A stretch of 64,000 nt of DNA from Steromphala cineraria (lineage: Eukaryota; Mollusca; Gastropoda; Trochida; Trochidae), in NCBI GenBank assembly GCA_916613615.1, contig OU744723.1:30758171-30822170 (forward strand). The letters are read 5' to 3'. Made by a program: the position numbers and the translations under genes. The notes beneath the pieces were generated by a model. The model was not told the origin of the DNA. It saw nothing but the letters and a program-made list of their open reading frames with translations, and did not search any database. How positions within the stretch are numbered: position 1 is the first letter of the stretch; the number at the start of each line of letters is the position of its first letter. Positions 22,858 through 34,863 of this stretch are shown one piece after another.

Positions 22858-23545
22858 TATTGTATGGGTTCCAGCACACGTGGGTCTCAGTGGTAATGAG
22901 AGAGCAGATCAACTTGCCAAGTCTGCTCTAACAAAAGCACAAGTCAACGTATTGGACTATTTGCCAATTCCAAAAGATTACTTCACTGTTATACATAAAG
23001 CAATTTGCCAACTGTGGCAAAGTGACTGGGATCATGGCACCAATGCCAGACATATGTACAACTTATGCCCTAAAGTCACTAAGCACGTAAAGATTCGCCG
23101 TCAAAAGAGAAGAGATGAAGTCGTTTTGACTCGATTAAGACTCGGCCACTGTGGCTTAAATGCATACAAACACATTTTAGACAAGGATAAATCTCCTATG
23201 TGTCAGGGTTGTGCTGGCAATTGCCCAGAAACTGTTTTTCATTTTTTAATTGAGTGCGAGGGACATAATATCCATCGTGAAGAACTTATAGAGGTGGTGT
23301 CATCAAGATCAAGTACCTTCGATCTTAGGTCTATTCTTGGAGAAAACCTGCTGTATGGTGACATTCAAAGAGCCCTTTTAGATTACGTATGCAATACGGG
23401 CAAATATGACTGCATATGAATCTTTTTTAACCTCTTGTATAGTTATTTTCTAATCTTTTAATCCTCTTTAATGCCGGGCGCATATAGGTCATTTGTTGGC
23501 CCAACGTCGCCCTTAAATTCCACCTACCTACCTACCTACCTACCT
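22858..23545 (+). mobile_element. 5'-truncated LINE with RNase H and zinc-knuckle, clean TSD
   Basis: Begins in the RNase H domain (WVPAHVGLSGNERADQLAKS, the C-terminal H and D of the active site), continues through TRLRLGHCGLNAYKH and CQGCAGNCPETVFHFLIEC, and stops at 23,417. The 3' UTR carries ATAGGTCATTTGTTGGCCC and ends in a (CCTA)n tail at about 23,521-23,546. ACCCAGTAGGAGA occurs at 22,845-22,857 and again at 23,546-23,558, a 13-bp target duplication that fixes both ends. Presence of RNase H separates this LINE from the other families here (I-clade or related). The ORF fragment is uninterrupted, suggesting a recent insertion. Confidence 0.88.
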
Positions 23546-23558
23546 ACCCAGTAGGAGA

Positions 23559-23888
23559 AAACAATTTACTTCTTATTCATACTTCAACCGAAGTAAATAT
23601 AATGTCTCATTGTGGAAGATTTCGTCTGACCACTGGGCGTTCATTATCAGGAATCTTCTTCGAGTCTGTGACGAGAATTTTCTCCAAAAATGTAAACCAA
23701 ATTTTAAACTCAGAATTGTGTATCTTATTGTCAGTTTTCTTTGCAAAATCTAGATGGATTGTGTGCTGTTGATCTTTCATTCGCTTAATTTTGTGCGGGG
23801 CGGCAAGTGCGAGCTTGTCTTAATTGTTGATTATTTGCTGTGAGAAAAGTTCGTGCATGTGTTTTATTGCAGCCAGAATATACATAGA
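23559..23888. other. No supported gene
   Basis: Unremarkable AT-rich sequence between the LINE insertion and the palindrome. Confidence 0.5.
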
Positions 23889-24036
23889 GATTATTAACCG
23901 AGTGTGTTTCCGTATCATTAATATCATATAATAGGAATAAAATTTGTATTATGCGAGCCTTTGGCGAGCATAATACATATATTTTTATTCCTATTATATG
24001 ATATTAATGATACGGAAACACACGAGGTTAATAATT
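23889..24036. repeat. Near-perfect foldback palindrome
   Basis: Arms of about 65 bases from GATTATTAACC (23,889) are repeated inverted up to GGTTAATAATTT (24,036), around a 13-base centre GAGCCTTTGGCGA. TTAA lies at both edges within the arms. No protein. It resembles a hairpin MITE; comparable palindromes lie at 41,771, 47,286, 52,095 and 63,230. Confidence 0.85.
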
Positions 24037-25761
24037 TCTTTATCATATAATGTCATTTTGAAATAAAAGGATTTAAACGAAAATATCATACCTTCTAAAA
24101 ATATGTTTGACCTAGATTTCGCGGAGTACTTGCTTTCACAATAAACCAAGGTGAAGGTCATATTGTCGGCGATGTACAGTTGTGAACAGTCTAGAAATAT
24201 TCCTTCATGAAATGATTTTTTTCACAGTGATAGAAACGTCTCCTTCAATCTATGAACAATTTCAGTCTGATTTCCAATGCACGAGTAAACATTGTATTTT
24301 TTAATAACACAAAATGTGTAAGAACCAGTTGTCAACGTCGCTACAACAGGGGAAGTAACTCTAACTGCATTTAGAAAAGCTGCATCGTCATTGTTGTTAC
24401 GTCAGTTCAGTTACGGTATCCTTAGACTAAACGTCGACTATTTGCGAAGGTGAGGTTGTTGCGTTTGTTACTCTGCTACTAGATAATCTGTACTATCGCT
24501 AGAATATGATTTGTTTATGCTGATAAGTTGGTAATCGACACGACCAAAGCGATCGAGGCCTATGTTATGCACGAAAATTGAAGCACCTATTTTTTCGATA
24601 GCCGATATTGTTAGCTGCATATCGTTTTATTTCTAAACGCACAATGAAAACAACTTGAAATGCTTCGATAACCAAGCTATTTCTAAAATACGAATGCGTG
24701 ATAAGTTTTGACAGATTTTGTTTACGATATTTTATTCGATAAAAAAACCCACAAAACCTGAAAACTCCCGACGACGTTATCAATGTTTAGAGACCGGTTT
24801 AGGACTCGCATGACATGCATGGAGTTTTGAGAAAATAGTTCGGGTTTTGACCTCATTTGCATTGTTATCAGGGATCTGATAACATGATTACAAGATGGGT
24901 TTATTGCACAGATAAATAATAATTACTGACCGAGTCTGAGGGTTCACGGCTGATGCACATTCAAGCACGTGCAAGTTGCGCACCGAGGAGGATGAAATGA
25001 GGTTGTTATGGGACGAAGTTCCAGATATAACCGGTAAACAATTTGTCTCTGAAGTTGTTATATTTTCAGCTTTCATTTACTGACTGTCATTCTATTATAG
25101 TGTGAAAATCAAATTTTGAAAATTAAGTTTTCGAATTTGAACGAAAGTGTTTCCTTTTTATTTTATTAAAATAGGCCCGGTGTTGTAATTAATATAACTG
25201 CTTTGATCGCAATCAGGTTCCGATTACAGAACGCATGGTCAACTTGGTGTAATTGTGTCGGGTATTAAGTAACATTACTAATACGAAAAATAGGTACATG
25301 CATGACCTTGTTTCTTATCAGACCAATTCATGTGATGCTTAATTTCTGTCCCGGACTTTATGTATCTTGTATCACTTATGTAATTTTTAGAAAGCCTTTG
25401 TCAAATTTAAGATATTCAGGTTCATAATATTCTTAAAGAAAAGGGTGTGTAATTCCATATGTCGAAAATGAGTATCATTTTTGTATAGTGTGTCCATTTT
25501 ATGACAGCTTAAGAAAACAACTATTACCACAGTATTGTACTATAAACCCAACTTTACAGAAACCTGTAAAACTTTCTAATAGTAATAATATGTCTATAGT
25601 AAAGTGTTTGACAGAATTTGTATTTCTTGCATCCAAAGAAAGACGTATGTTTGTAACTTTGTTGTAATTGTATTTCCTATGAAATGTACATGTGAAGTGG
25701 GCTGGTGAATAAACCACATCTAACTAGTGTATATAAAAAATCAATCATTTCAGCAACAAAC
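24037..25761. other. No supported gene
   Basis: No coding or repeat structure recognised in this 1.7 kb, apart from ordinary AT-rich tracts. Confidence 0.5.
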
Positions 25762-27330
25762 AGGTATGCACCCATCACCGAGACTGAGCTCAAACAAACA
25801 GCTTCCAAACATTCCGCACAACACCTTTCAGGAAACTAATTTGTTTGACAAATGACGAAGAGAGTTTGTGTCTTGCAACAAATCTCAAGGAGGTTTCAAC
25901 CTGCTTTCTGCGGATCTGGATCTAACAGACTATCATCTTAACGAACTGAATGTTTTTTTGTCACCGTTTGTTGTCGTACTCCGAAAAGCTGATGATACAG
26001 AATACAGGGGTGAAAGTATTCTATCTATTGCTTGTAGCATTCAATGTCATCTTAATGGCAACGGATACAACGTTCATTTCTTTAAGTGATGTTGAGTTTA
26101 AAGGGGCAGTAGCACGTTTTTAGGGGGGATATAAGGTGATGTCAGGAAAATGAAAATAAATGGTTCCGATTGAAAGAAAATGTATTCAAACTAAATAAAG
26201 CAGTAATAAAACAAATATATAATGTAAAGTTCAGCCATGCGATTCCCTTTTCTTACACAATATGAATTAAAGGTGTTCACCTAAAAATGGCCGCCAATGA
26301 ATTTCATGTAAATCTTTATACTTTGTCCTCTGACTATGGATGATTAGATTGTGGAATGAGATTTTTTACACTATCAAAATAATGCATTTAGCATTTGCGT
26401 CCAATTATCAGTGAAAATTTTAAAATTTAAAATTGTCAAAAAACGTGCTACTGCCCCTTTAAGGACCTGAGGTTACACCCATGCAAGATAAGTGCGCTAG
26501 AAGAATTGGAATTCAGAAGAAACAGGCAAATGCAATTACGACAGAAATTGAAGAAATGCTTTTGGTCAAAGGCCTTCTCGAGACAAGCACTCCTAAAGCT
26601 CTGTCAGATGTTCTGGCTTGTTGGATTTAATGTCGGGTTACGATGGGGCGAGGAAGGCCTTGTCTCATAAGAATTTACAGATTGCAATCGACAGTGAGGG
26701 ACACACTTACCTGGAATATATAGAGTCCAATAAAAAAATTCGTGGTGGCTTGAAGCATCGAAATATATCCCCACACACTGTGCGTGCGTATGAAAACAAG
26801 GATCGACCTGACAGATGTCCTGTCAATCTGTTTTGGAGCTACACAAGTAAGCTTCATCCCAAATCAACTCCTGACTTGTTTTACTATATATTAGAGAAAC
26901 CAAAAGGAAATAATTGGTTCAGCCATTTAGCTATTGGACACAAGTTAGAAAGAACGGTTAAGTATCATATGGAAACCGCAAACATTCAGGTTACTACACA
27001 AACCACTCACTCAGATCTTCATCGACCACAAGATTATACAAAGCCGGAATCACAGAGCAGCTCATCAATAATCAAACCGGACATAGAAGTAACGCAGTGG
27101 AGTTTTACAAACGTACATCAGATGAGCAGAAGAGGAATGTGTCTGAAATTCTGTCTGGTCCTGTTAAAGTGCCAAAACTATCGCCTTCAGCAGAATTGGT
27201 TACGGCAGACAAAGGCAATACACACATTTTTTGTTGGTACTGTTGTTATCAATTATTACTCGGCAAAATAGCTAGGCAACGGTTAATAACTTTCTTAAGT
27301 TTTGAAGCCAATTGCAGATTTTTTTTGTAA
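25762..27330 (+). pseudogene. Crypton-like tyrosine recombinase (DUF3504), nearly full length
   Basis: Blocks in order: RYAPITETELKQ at about 25,762; LNELNVFLSPFVVVLRK; GIQKKQANAITTEIEEMLLV; FWLVGFNVGLRWGEE; GGLKHRNISPHTVRAYENKD; FYYILEKPKG; IGHKLERTVK. At 26,989 the frame shifts by one and continues GYYTNHSLRSSSTTRLYKAG, EQLINNQTGHRSNAVEFYKR. The catalytic HxxR (27,004-27,015), GHR and tyrosine (codon 27,106-27,108) are all present, more complete than the copy at 20,465. A 357-bp TTAA-flanked MITE sits inside (26,102-26,458). At least three frame changes make it a pseudogene, though unseen introns could account for some. Sequence divergence from the first copy shows they are not recent duplicates. 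Confidence 0.82.
26102..26458. mobile_element. 357-bp MITE with TTAA target duplication, copy 1
   Basis: Termini AGGGGCAGTAGCACGTTTTT and its inverse, flanked by TTAA at 26,098-26,101 and 26,459-26,462. The same element of exactly the same length is at 45,883-46,239, and a decayed one lies at 63,031. TTAA duplication is typical of piggyBac (Kolobok also uses TTAA). It is inserted within the second DUF3504 pseudogene. No coding capacity. Confidence 0.88.
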
Positions 27331-28159
27331 ACATGAATTAGAGGTGCTGACAGAATTGTTTTGGTTTTTTTCTTATAATTTTATCATTCTCGATGCAAGG
27401 TGTCCGGCCTCCTGGACTAGTTAATAATCTAGTTATTCACAAAAGGCGTAATACCATGCTTTGGGAATAGCTGGTCATCCGTGTGTGTTCATTTTATGAA
27501 CACTAGAATGGTCTTGATGAACACCTGTTCATATGCCACGGAAGATGAATTACTGAAAGTTAGTTAGTAAGCACATTTTGGCAGTGTGTAAATGTTTGCA
27601 GATGATACGCATTCCGTACATTATCCCAGTGTTACCCAAGTCGTGATGGCAAAATGTTAGTGATTCCACTAGTGACAGTGTTTAATCTTGTCTTTTTGAG
27701 GACGATTGTTCGCACATATTTTCAATATTTCAGCGCGTACATTTTTCACTAGTTGATGTATCATTACTGCCTTAACGTTACTATCCGCGTCATTACTTAC
27801 TTAGAAATGTTTTTCAATTGATCGAAACTCTAAACAAAAAAAGCAAAATTCACATAAAAAGTTGTTTATGTTGTTGTCATATCTTCTGGATATAACCGGA
27901 TGGTTTAGATTTGATTAATTAAGGAGCCATAAGGCTGAATCCTTATTGTTATTGGCGTGTTTATTTTTTTTCCACGATTTTTGTGAGCAGGATTGAGACC
28001 AAACGGCTAATGCTATTGAAACCAAATTTCACAGGCTGGTAGACCTTGTTGAGGAATGGCCACAATAAGCTTTTTGGACAATTCGCCCCATACGTTAAAG
28101 GTCCAGTTCGATTCCAAAATCGAAAATTTAACATTGATTTTTTTTTCAAAATGCACTTA
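27331..28159. other. No supported gene
   Basis: AT-rich sequence with no recognised feature. The last 200 bases and 28,755-28,900 may belong to the unrecognised repeat into which the next MITE inserted. Confidence 0.4.
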
Positions 28160-28750
28160 TGCCCCTATTTCACTGCGAGAGGAATTCTCACGAATCGCCA
28201 CGAATAGGTGATTGTAAAAATTCGTGAATATTCTTTAATATTCGGCAACATTCGTGAACTGCAATTTCACTTGTACGAAACGTTTACGAAAATTCGTAGC
28301 TTTTCATGCTAAAACACTACGAATAGCTTACGAATTATGTACGAATTGTACGATATAACTACGAAACAACTACGAATATACTATGAATGTTTCGTCCTTA
28401 ATTCGGGACATTCGTAATTGTTTCGTAGAGGATTCGTAAATAATTCGGGGAGAACCATCAAACATATCAACCACGAATTTCCAAGAACTCGTTACGAATT
28501 ACCCGAATTAATTTTGAATAGTTTACGAGACAACTACGATAACAAAACTCGTAGTTGATTCGGGAAAATTTTTTGACAAACAAAAAATTATTCCCGAATG
28601 CCACGAATTGTAAGAATATTGCCGAATCAATCACGAATTCATTACGAATCACAAGAGTAAATCACGAATTGTCTACGAATGTTCACGAATGTTAAATATT
28701 TCTCTATCGTGGCGATTCGTGAGAATTCCTCTCGTAGTGAAATAGGGGCA
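28160..28750. mobile_element. 591-bp MITE, 44-bp TIRs, TTA duplication
   Basis: Left terminus TGCCCCTATTTCACTGCGAG continues through ACGAATCGCCACGA, and the right end is its inverse with one mismatch in 44. TTA lies at 28,157-28,159 and 28,751-28,753. A 3-bp TTA duplication is typical of PIF/Harbinger elements. The interior is filled with more than 20 copies of ACGAA/TTCGT-type words in both orientations, which look like clustered binding sites or an old subrepeat array. No ORF. Confidence 0.8.
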
Positions 28751-29229
28751 TTAGAGACCTAATTTTTTTTTAAAAATGTGCGCAATCAAAAATGCTGCAA
28801 AAAAACAAATCATGAAAAATTCGTAGGTCACGTGGTTTGGCCGCCATCTTGGATTTAGTGCATTTTTGACCATTGCCGACCCCACCCACCTTTGACAATC
28901 TTCTCCTCTGAAGATACTTGCACTAGAGATCTGAAATTTATACTGAATGTAGGTGAAGCATTGTAGACCTTAATTTGACTTCTACAGTCTCCTAACTGCA
29001 ATACTTTTTTTGCTGTGAATTTTCAAAGTTGACCAAAATCTAAAAATCGCAAACTTTAAGGGCAGATAACTCAAAAACCAGACCATAGAATGTTATGATA
29101 TTTGCATGAGAGTTAGACATTGGCAAGGTCTTTAAGATAAAAGAATAAAATCGCTCGCGAACAGTCATTTCCGGTCAGGGTCAGAGGTCAAACTTTGCAT
29201 TTTGGAAATGTGGTGTTTTGGTGGGTATG

Positions 29230-29610
29230 TTTAATGTATCGTAACGCATCAACGACGTACGCTAACGGCTAGTTCTATACATCATATGAAAGCCAAAAGT
29301 CTATAGATTTTTTTTAAATTTGACAGTAACTTCCTATATTTGTTTTACATTGAGTTACGGCCCTATGAATATTGTCAATTCTGCTTTCGTTTTGAATGCA
29401 AACGATATAGGTATGTTTAAAAAATCGTTACTCATCAGTGACAGGAGACAAATCATTGTTCCATATATCATTAGAAAGCCAAAAGAATACAAAATCTTTT
29501 AAAAATTAACAATAAATTCAGTTACTACATTTACATTGAGTTACGGACCTTTGAATATTGTCAACCCTGCATGCGTTTTAAATGCATTTGATAACTGTTT
29601 GTTTGCAAAT
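29230..29610 (+). repeat. Tandem repeat, two units of about 185 bp
   Basis: The strings GAAAGCCAAAAG and TTTACATTGAGTTACGG with surrounding sequence occur near 29,288 and 29,344 and again near 29,473 and 29,530, a period of about 185 bp. The units are diverged, roughly three quarters identical by eye. Unknown family. Confidence 0.7.
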
Positions 29611-32600
29611 TTCGTTAATCATCAACAAACGATTATAACCCATAAGCTTTTGACTGAAATCAGTACCTTTGTGCATTACATTTAACACCATACAGCGCTG
29701 AATCCGTTTGTCGTCGCTTGCGACTATATTTTCCTTTTATTTTCGTGAGGGAGATGGGAGACCGTCATGTACGGATGTACGTTGCAATAGAACCCTTTCA
29801 GGATTTCGTCTATAGTTTTTCGGGTATTTTGTTTTCCCGTAATAACTTCCCAGAAGCTCCTAATCAAATGTATGACTTAACTTGTAAAGTTACATGTAGA
29901 TAGGTACTTATATTTCATAGAATACCTTGACACCAAAGTGGATAAGACGAATGTAGTATTTTTAGATTTCATATAATACCTTAACCCCTAAGTAGTCGAT
30001 AACATTAAAGGTTCCTCTTCCAGTTGTTTTTTGCGGTCTAACAGCATTGATACCATTTTCTATTTGCATACATCGTGGACCTCATGATTATGATGTAATA
30101 ACGTTTTTCCTTTGATAAATATTGGGAACAGTAATACGAGACTAGCCACGTTGCTTTTTCGTTGTCATATTGTTAAATCTACGAATTTGATGAATATCAA
30201 TAGCAAAGAGTCATTCGACAACAATGATTGTTTCAATTTAGTTCGAAAAAAACCTCAGAATATAAGGGAGCGTTAGCGAAAGTATAAACCATTGTTATTA
30301 AACTTACAAGTGTAATAAACAAACATGTAGTTCATTGAACTAATTCTTATCTAGGAATATCATAGCGCCCTTCAACAGTATATATGAATGGTGTCTAAGT
30401 TAGTTAAAATACTCTACTAACGTTAAACGTCTGGACACGACTACTCTACTAACTCCTTCATGTTTTCAAAAATCGTTTTCTACAAGACATCCCATTAAAC
30501 CAGATTTCAATAACACAAAGTGGAAACGTTTTAATCTACCCTAATATAGAAAAGAGGATTTAGTGCAATCTAATCGAGCCAAATGACGATATAGGTAAAT
30601 CATGGTCTTACAAATTCAAATCTTAAAAATCTCCTTACTGGGACGAGATAGAAGAGTGAAATAATGCCTTCTTTGGTGTGTTTCAGGACGTCGTACTTCT
30701 TGGATGCGTCAAAAATTAAAGTTAAAACGATCCATTATGATTCAACATCTATTAATACTTTTATATTCATATTTGTTAAAGATGGACTGAAATGCTATAT
30801 GGCAACTTTCAGGATTCGTGAAATAGTGATTACAATTTGACATTGACTCAACTTTAAATTACTGAAATCGACCTAGAAACGGCTTAATTACGACTGTATA
30901 CATAACACTGTCTAATTAGGCCGGCGAACAGAATAAAACGCACTGAAGCGTGACTGCCTCGTGACGTGTTAGTAGGCGATGTGATACCCCGTTGTGTGCC
31001 CTCGTTATGTAAAACAACACAAGCTAACAGTACAGCTCAATGTTTAACCGTTGATTAAACACCCTAAACAACATCCCAACATCTCAAACCTTCAATAAAT
31101 CGGTTGTTTATTTAATCAACTGGCAATTTGTATTGATGAAAACGTAAAACCCTCATTAAAAACGAAGTTGTGCGTATAATGCTACAGCATGTAGCTGGTC
31201 TCGATTTGCGCAATGTTGTCATAAGACTGCACGTGAGAACCCGGATGTATTTTCGTCATAAACAATTGCTCACGTGTGAACCGTTTTATCTTCGTGCACA
31301 GTTGTTTGTTGTTATTGAATATAACTTTAGTAGCACAACAGAAAGGATGTTATTATACATTACTATTTTTTATACATTTAAACCAATTTTTTTTAAATGT
31401 CATTTTGTAACAGGATAAAAAAAATATACGTTTTTCTTAGTTATTTCATTTAGTGATGGATAAGTTACAATTCTCAATGATAGGCATGTATTGGATGATG
31501 ACTGATGTCTTGTTTAAAACATTATTTTAATAGGGCATTTCACTGACAATCTTAATGTGTTCACTCTTGTACATAGAAGAGATATTGTTCACAACATATA
31601 TACCCGATACATGGCCCAACAGAATGAAGATTTATTAAATGAACCTTATTCAAAATAATTATCAGATAGAGCAAAAAAGGATTTCTAATTTCAACAGGTT
31701 ATAATTTACCAATCGGAGAAAAAAGGGACGTTAAGGAATACAATTGCTATTTGATGTTACCTAATAAGCTGATGTCATAAAATAGCCAGGTGTTGATGAT
31801 TGTGCATTATATAACCTACCTGCTATAGTCATCATTTGATATCATCTAATTAGAAAACAGACAGGAAATACGATAGACAATAAAGTAATTGTGTAATAGG
31901 TGAGTATCTGATTTCTCTCTGTCTAAAGAAAGTAAATAACACCTGCAGACCAATGTCATTGTTTATTCAACCTTTTTACACAACGTTCAAATCTAAATGT
32001 GAGCATTGTAAATTCGGATTATTACCATAAATCAGCCAAAAACTTTGTGCTATGTTTTATATTTTACTAATCTCTTTTTTCTCTGCATGCCAAACTGTTC
32101 ATTCAGTGAAAATGCGAGCTCGAAACAGAAAATCGGTGTAGTGATCGGAACACGTGAGTTCGATGTAGATTGTCACATTGCTCTGTTTGACCTTACACAG
32201 CGGGTCAATTTGGCGTGAAACGATCAATGTGATGGGAATTTGTCTACGGAAACTTCATCAGGAGATATTCTAGGACAGTTGACAGCAACACAATGATATG
32301 ACATACTGTTAATCGCTTGGAAAATGCAGAACTACGGATTTCGCCTACCATTTTTCATATAAGCAGACGAACGCTTCGCCTACTGCCACGTCACTTCCGG
32401 TATCCCCTGCCCGTGACCTCTCAGCCTTGTTTTGGTTTGTCGCTGGACGGCGACGAGCAGACGCCTTGTTACGCAATGTTTACTTAGCTGTAGCTTCATT
32501 GAGAAACTGTGTATCGTTGCTGTTTTGGCCTAATATTTATGTTATATAGTTATTTGACCAATATCTTATGAAAAATATATTTAAAAAAGGTTATACAGCG

Positions 32601-32711
32601 GCTCTTTAACGTAAATCCCTAAAGTTTTGATGATTTAAGACGTTTAACACCATTGTGTGTTGACCAAGTATGCACATTAAACAATCAATAGTTCGACGGG
32701 TGAACTTGGGA
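29611..32711. other. No supported gene
   Basis: Three kilobases of AT-rich sequence. I found no convincing coding exon, RNA gene or named repeat on either strand. Confidence 0.5.
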
Positions 32712-32790
32712 ATGGGAATATTTCTTGTCGCAGTGTTACTCGTTTAATGGCTGGCACAGGATTCATATCAGTCTGATCCGCTATACACCA
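32712..32790 (+). repeat. Dispersed repeat, shared with 1,752-1,830
   Basis: Second copy of the GGGAATATTTCTTGTCGC repeat. The 106-codon minus-strand open frame over 32,677-32,997 overlaps it and has no recognisable domain, so I do not call a gene. Confidence 0.55.
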
Positions 32791-34863
32791 ACCTGACTGT
32801 ACAGTATAATTGATGTGTCTGGCTTCAGGGAGGGTAATATCGAAACTAACTTTGGGTAGGAATGTGAGAATTATACAACAGTCTTGACACCCATTCTTGA
32901 TATGTTTAGATGAATTTGATTGTATGTAAACTTCTCTAGATACGGTGTCATAAAAGCCAGCTAAAAAGATGAAATCTTCAGCAATGGTTAGATACATGAG
33001 GATGAGTCAAATTATGTCACTAGTTTTTCGGAAAAAATTATAATTTGATCGAGACATGCTTTAACAGTATACCAAGGTCTCAGGTTGAATAAGAAAGTTC
33101 ACCAAGAAAGTATGGAAATAACAATACTTGATAGGCTATTTAATGCATGATAGAATCTTAGAAGATTGAATTTGTATTTTTTTTGCTTTTATGCATAAAG
33201 TGACTTTATTTACATTTATACAATCTTATACGTACCCCTGACATACATTAATGGTAAAATAAACAAATAAACCTTAGCCTATACCTGTTAAAAATAGTAT
33301 GGGAAATTCCTGAAACAGAAAGCAATATCGCATGCCTCATGACTCTGTTTGCAATAGCTTTGGCATTATGATCATTTACTTTATTTTATGTAGCAATAAT
33401 GTTTATAATTGGCTAAAACTAGAGAAAGCAGGCTCTTTGAACACGCGAGATATCTAATAACAGAGGGCAATAGTGAAGCGATATATTATTTACGCTGTTA
33501 CAGCATCAAGCTTTAGGTTGAAATAATATAAAAGCATAATGAATTTGCTATGGACAATTTATTACCCTTTTTCACAAATTATTGCCGAAACTAAGTGTTT
33601 TTGAGCGCAGTAGAAATTGTAGATTTAAATTTATTAGGACATTTCTTTTCATTCTTATTTTAAAAATCCCAAGATGCAATCAGATATTAATATTTTATAA
33701 CTATAAATCTTGAATTTCTCTATTTGTAAGCATGCTCACGAATTGAGAAAATAACTATGCACTAGGAAAATGCGATAAACTTCGCGTTTTTTATGGCATT
33801 TCTTCTTCATATATTATTCCAATTACATTTATGAGCTGTGATTTCGTGTGATTCCGTAACAACCATCAAAGTTTATTCGTCAAGTTGATGCTGTCTGTAG
33901 TGGTCATGGAAATACGTTTAATATTCGATTTTTCCGTCTTTGTGTTTCCTTGGTTCAGAAGTTTAAACTATGTCTCCGCAATTTAAAATTCGAATATTTT
34001 TTTATCAAATAATTTTTGAGTCACGTGATATCAATAAAACACATTCAAATTTTATGTGCACAGGCAGAGATCACATGTGTCAATAATTCAATTGTAATTT
34101 ATATTATAATTAAGCTATCGTAAGTTTATAATCTCTGGGAAATTCAAGACGCTTAGGACATATTATTGTAGTTTTGTATAGCTGCCTTGATATGTCATGT
34201 ATATACAGACAGATTCGTGCATATCTTATCGATAGACAGAAAGCATCACATATTTTCAATTGCGTCACAGGATACAAAATCCAAACAATAATGTTAGAAA
34301 ATCATGTGATATCGAAGGCAGGACTCATTCAAAAGTTACTTACAACCATTCACTTTATACTCTGCAATCCCCTGTCGGTAAAGCAATCACTGGACATGTA
34401 AATTCGACATTTCAGAAAGTCGACTCATATACTGGTACATATAATAATTCAGTAATGAGTAACAAAACCTCATTCTGATAATGGATTTCAACAATCAAGG
34501 GAGCTAAAATATATCTTATACAACCCTTCATAAAGATGCATTTTATTTTAATTAAAGTTTCTTTTTCATGACCTTTTTAAAGTTTTATTTTTGCTTGTGA
34601 AGTGAAATTGATAACAGTTTCCGATTTTGGTTTCACACCTCCAAAGTATAATCATTTTCTTTTAATGACGACATGTTAAGAATTAGCGTTTGATGTCAGA
34701 CGCATGAAACGCAATTTCTTTGATGTCGCATCAACCTAACATCTTTCTGAACATCTCTCATTTTCAGTTGAAACCAGCAATCATTCCTCCCAGAGTCGCC
34801 AGGAGAGCAAATAACATATTATAAACGACACGTTAGTACTTCACTCACTTCGACGCCTTAAGA
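32791..34863. other. No supported gene
   Basis: AT-rich sequence with only short, overlapping open frames. Nothing recognised. Confidence 0.5.

Noticed and set aside
32677..32997. 106-codon minus-strand open frame
   Set aside because: It overlaps a dispersed repeat, has no domain and no splice or promoter support.
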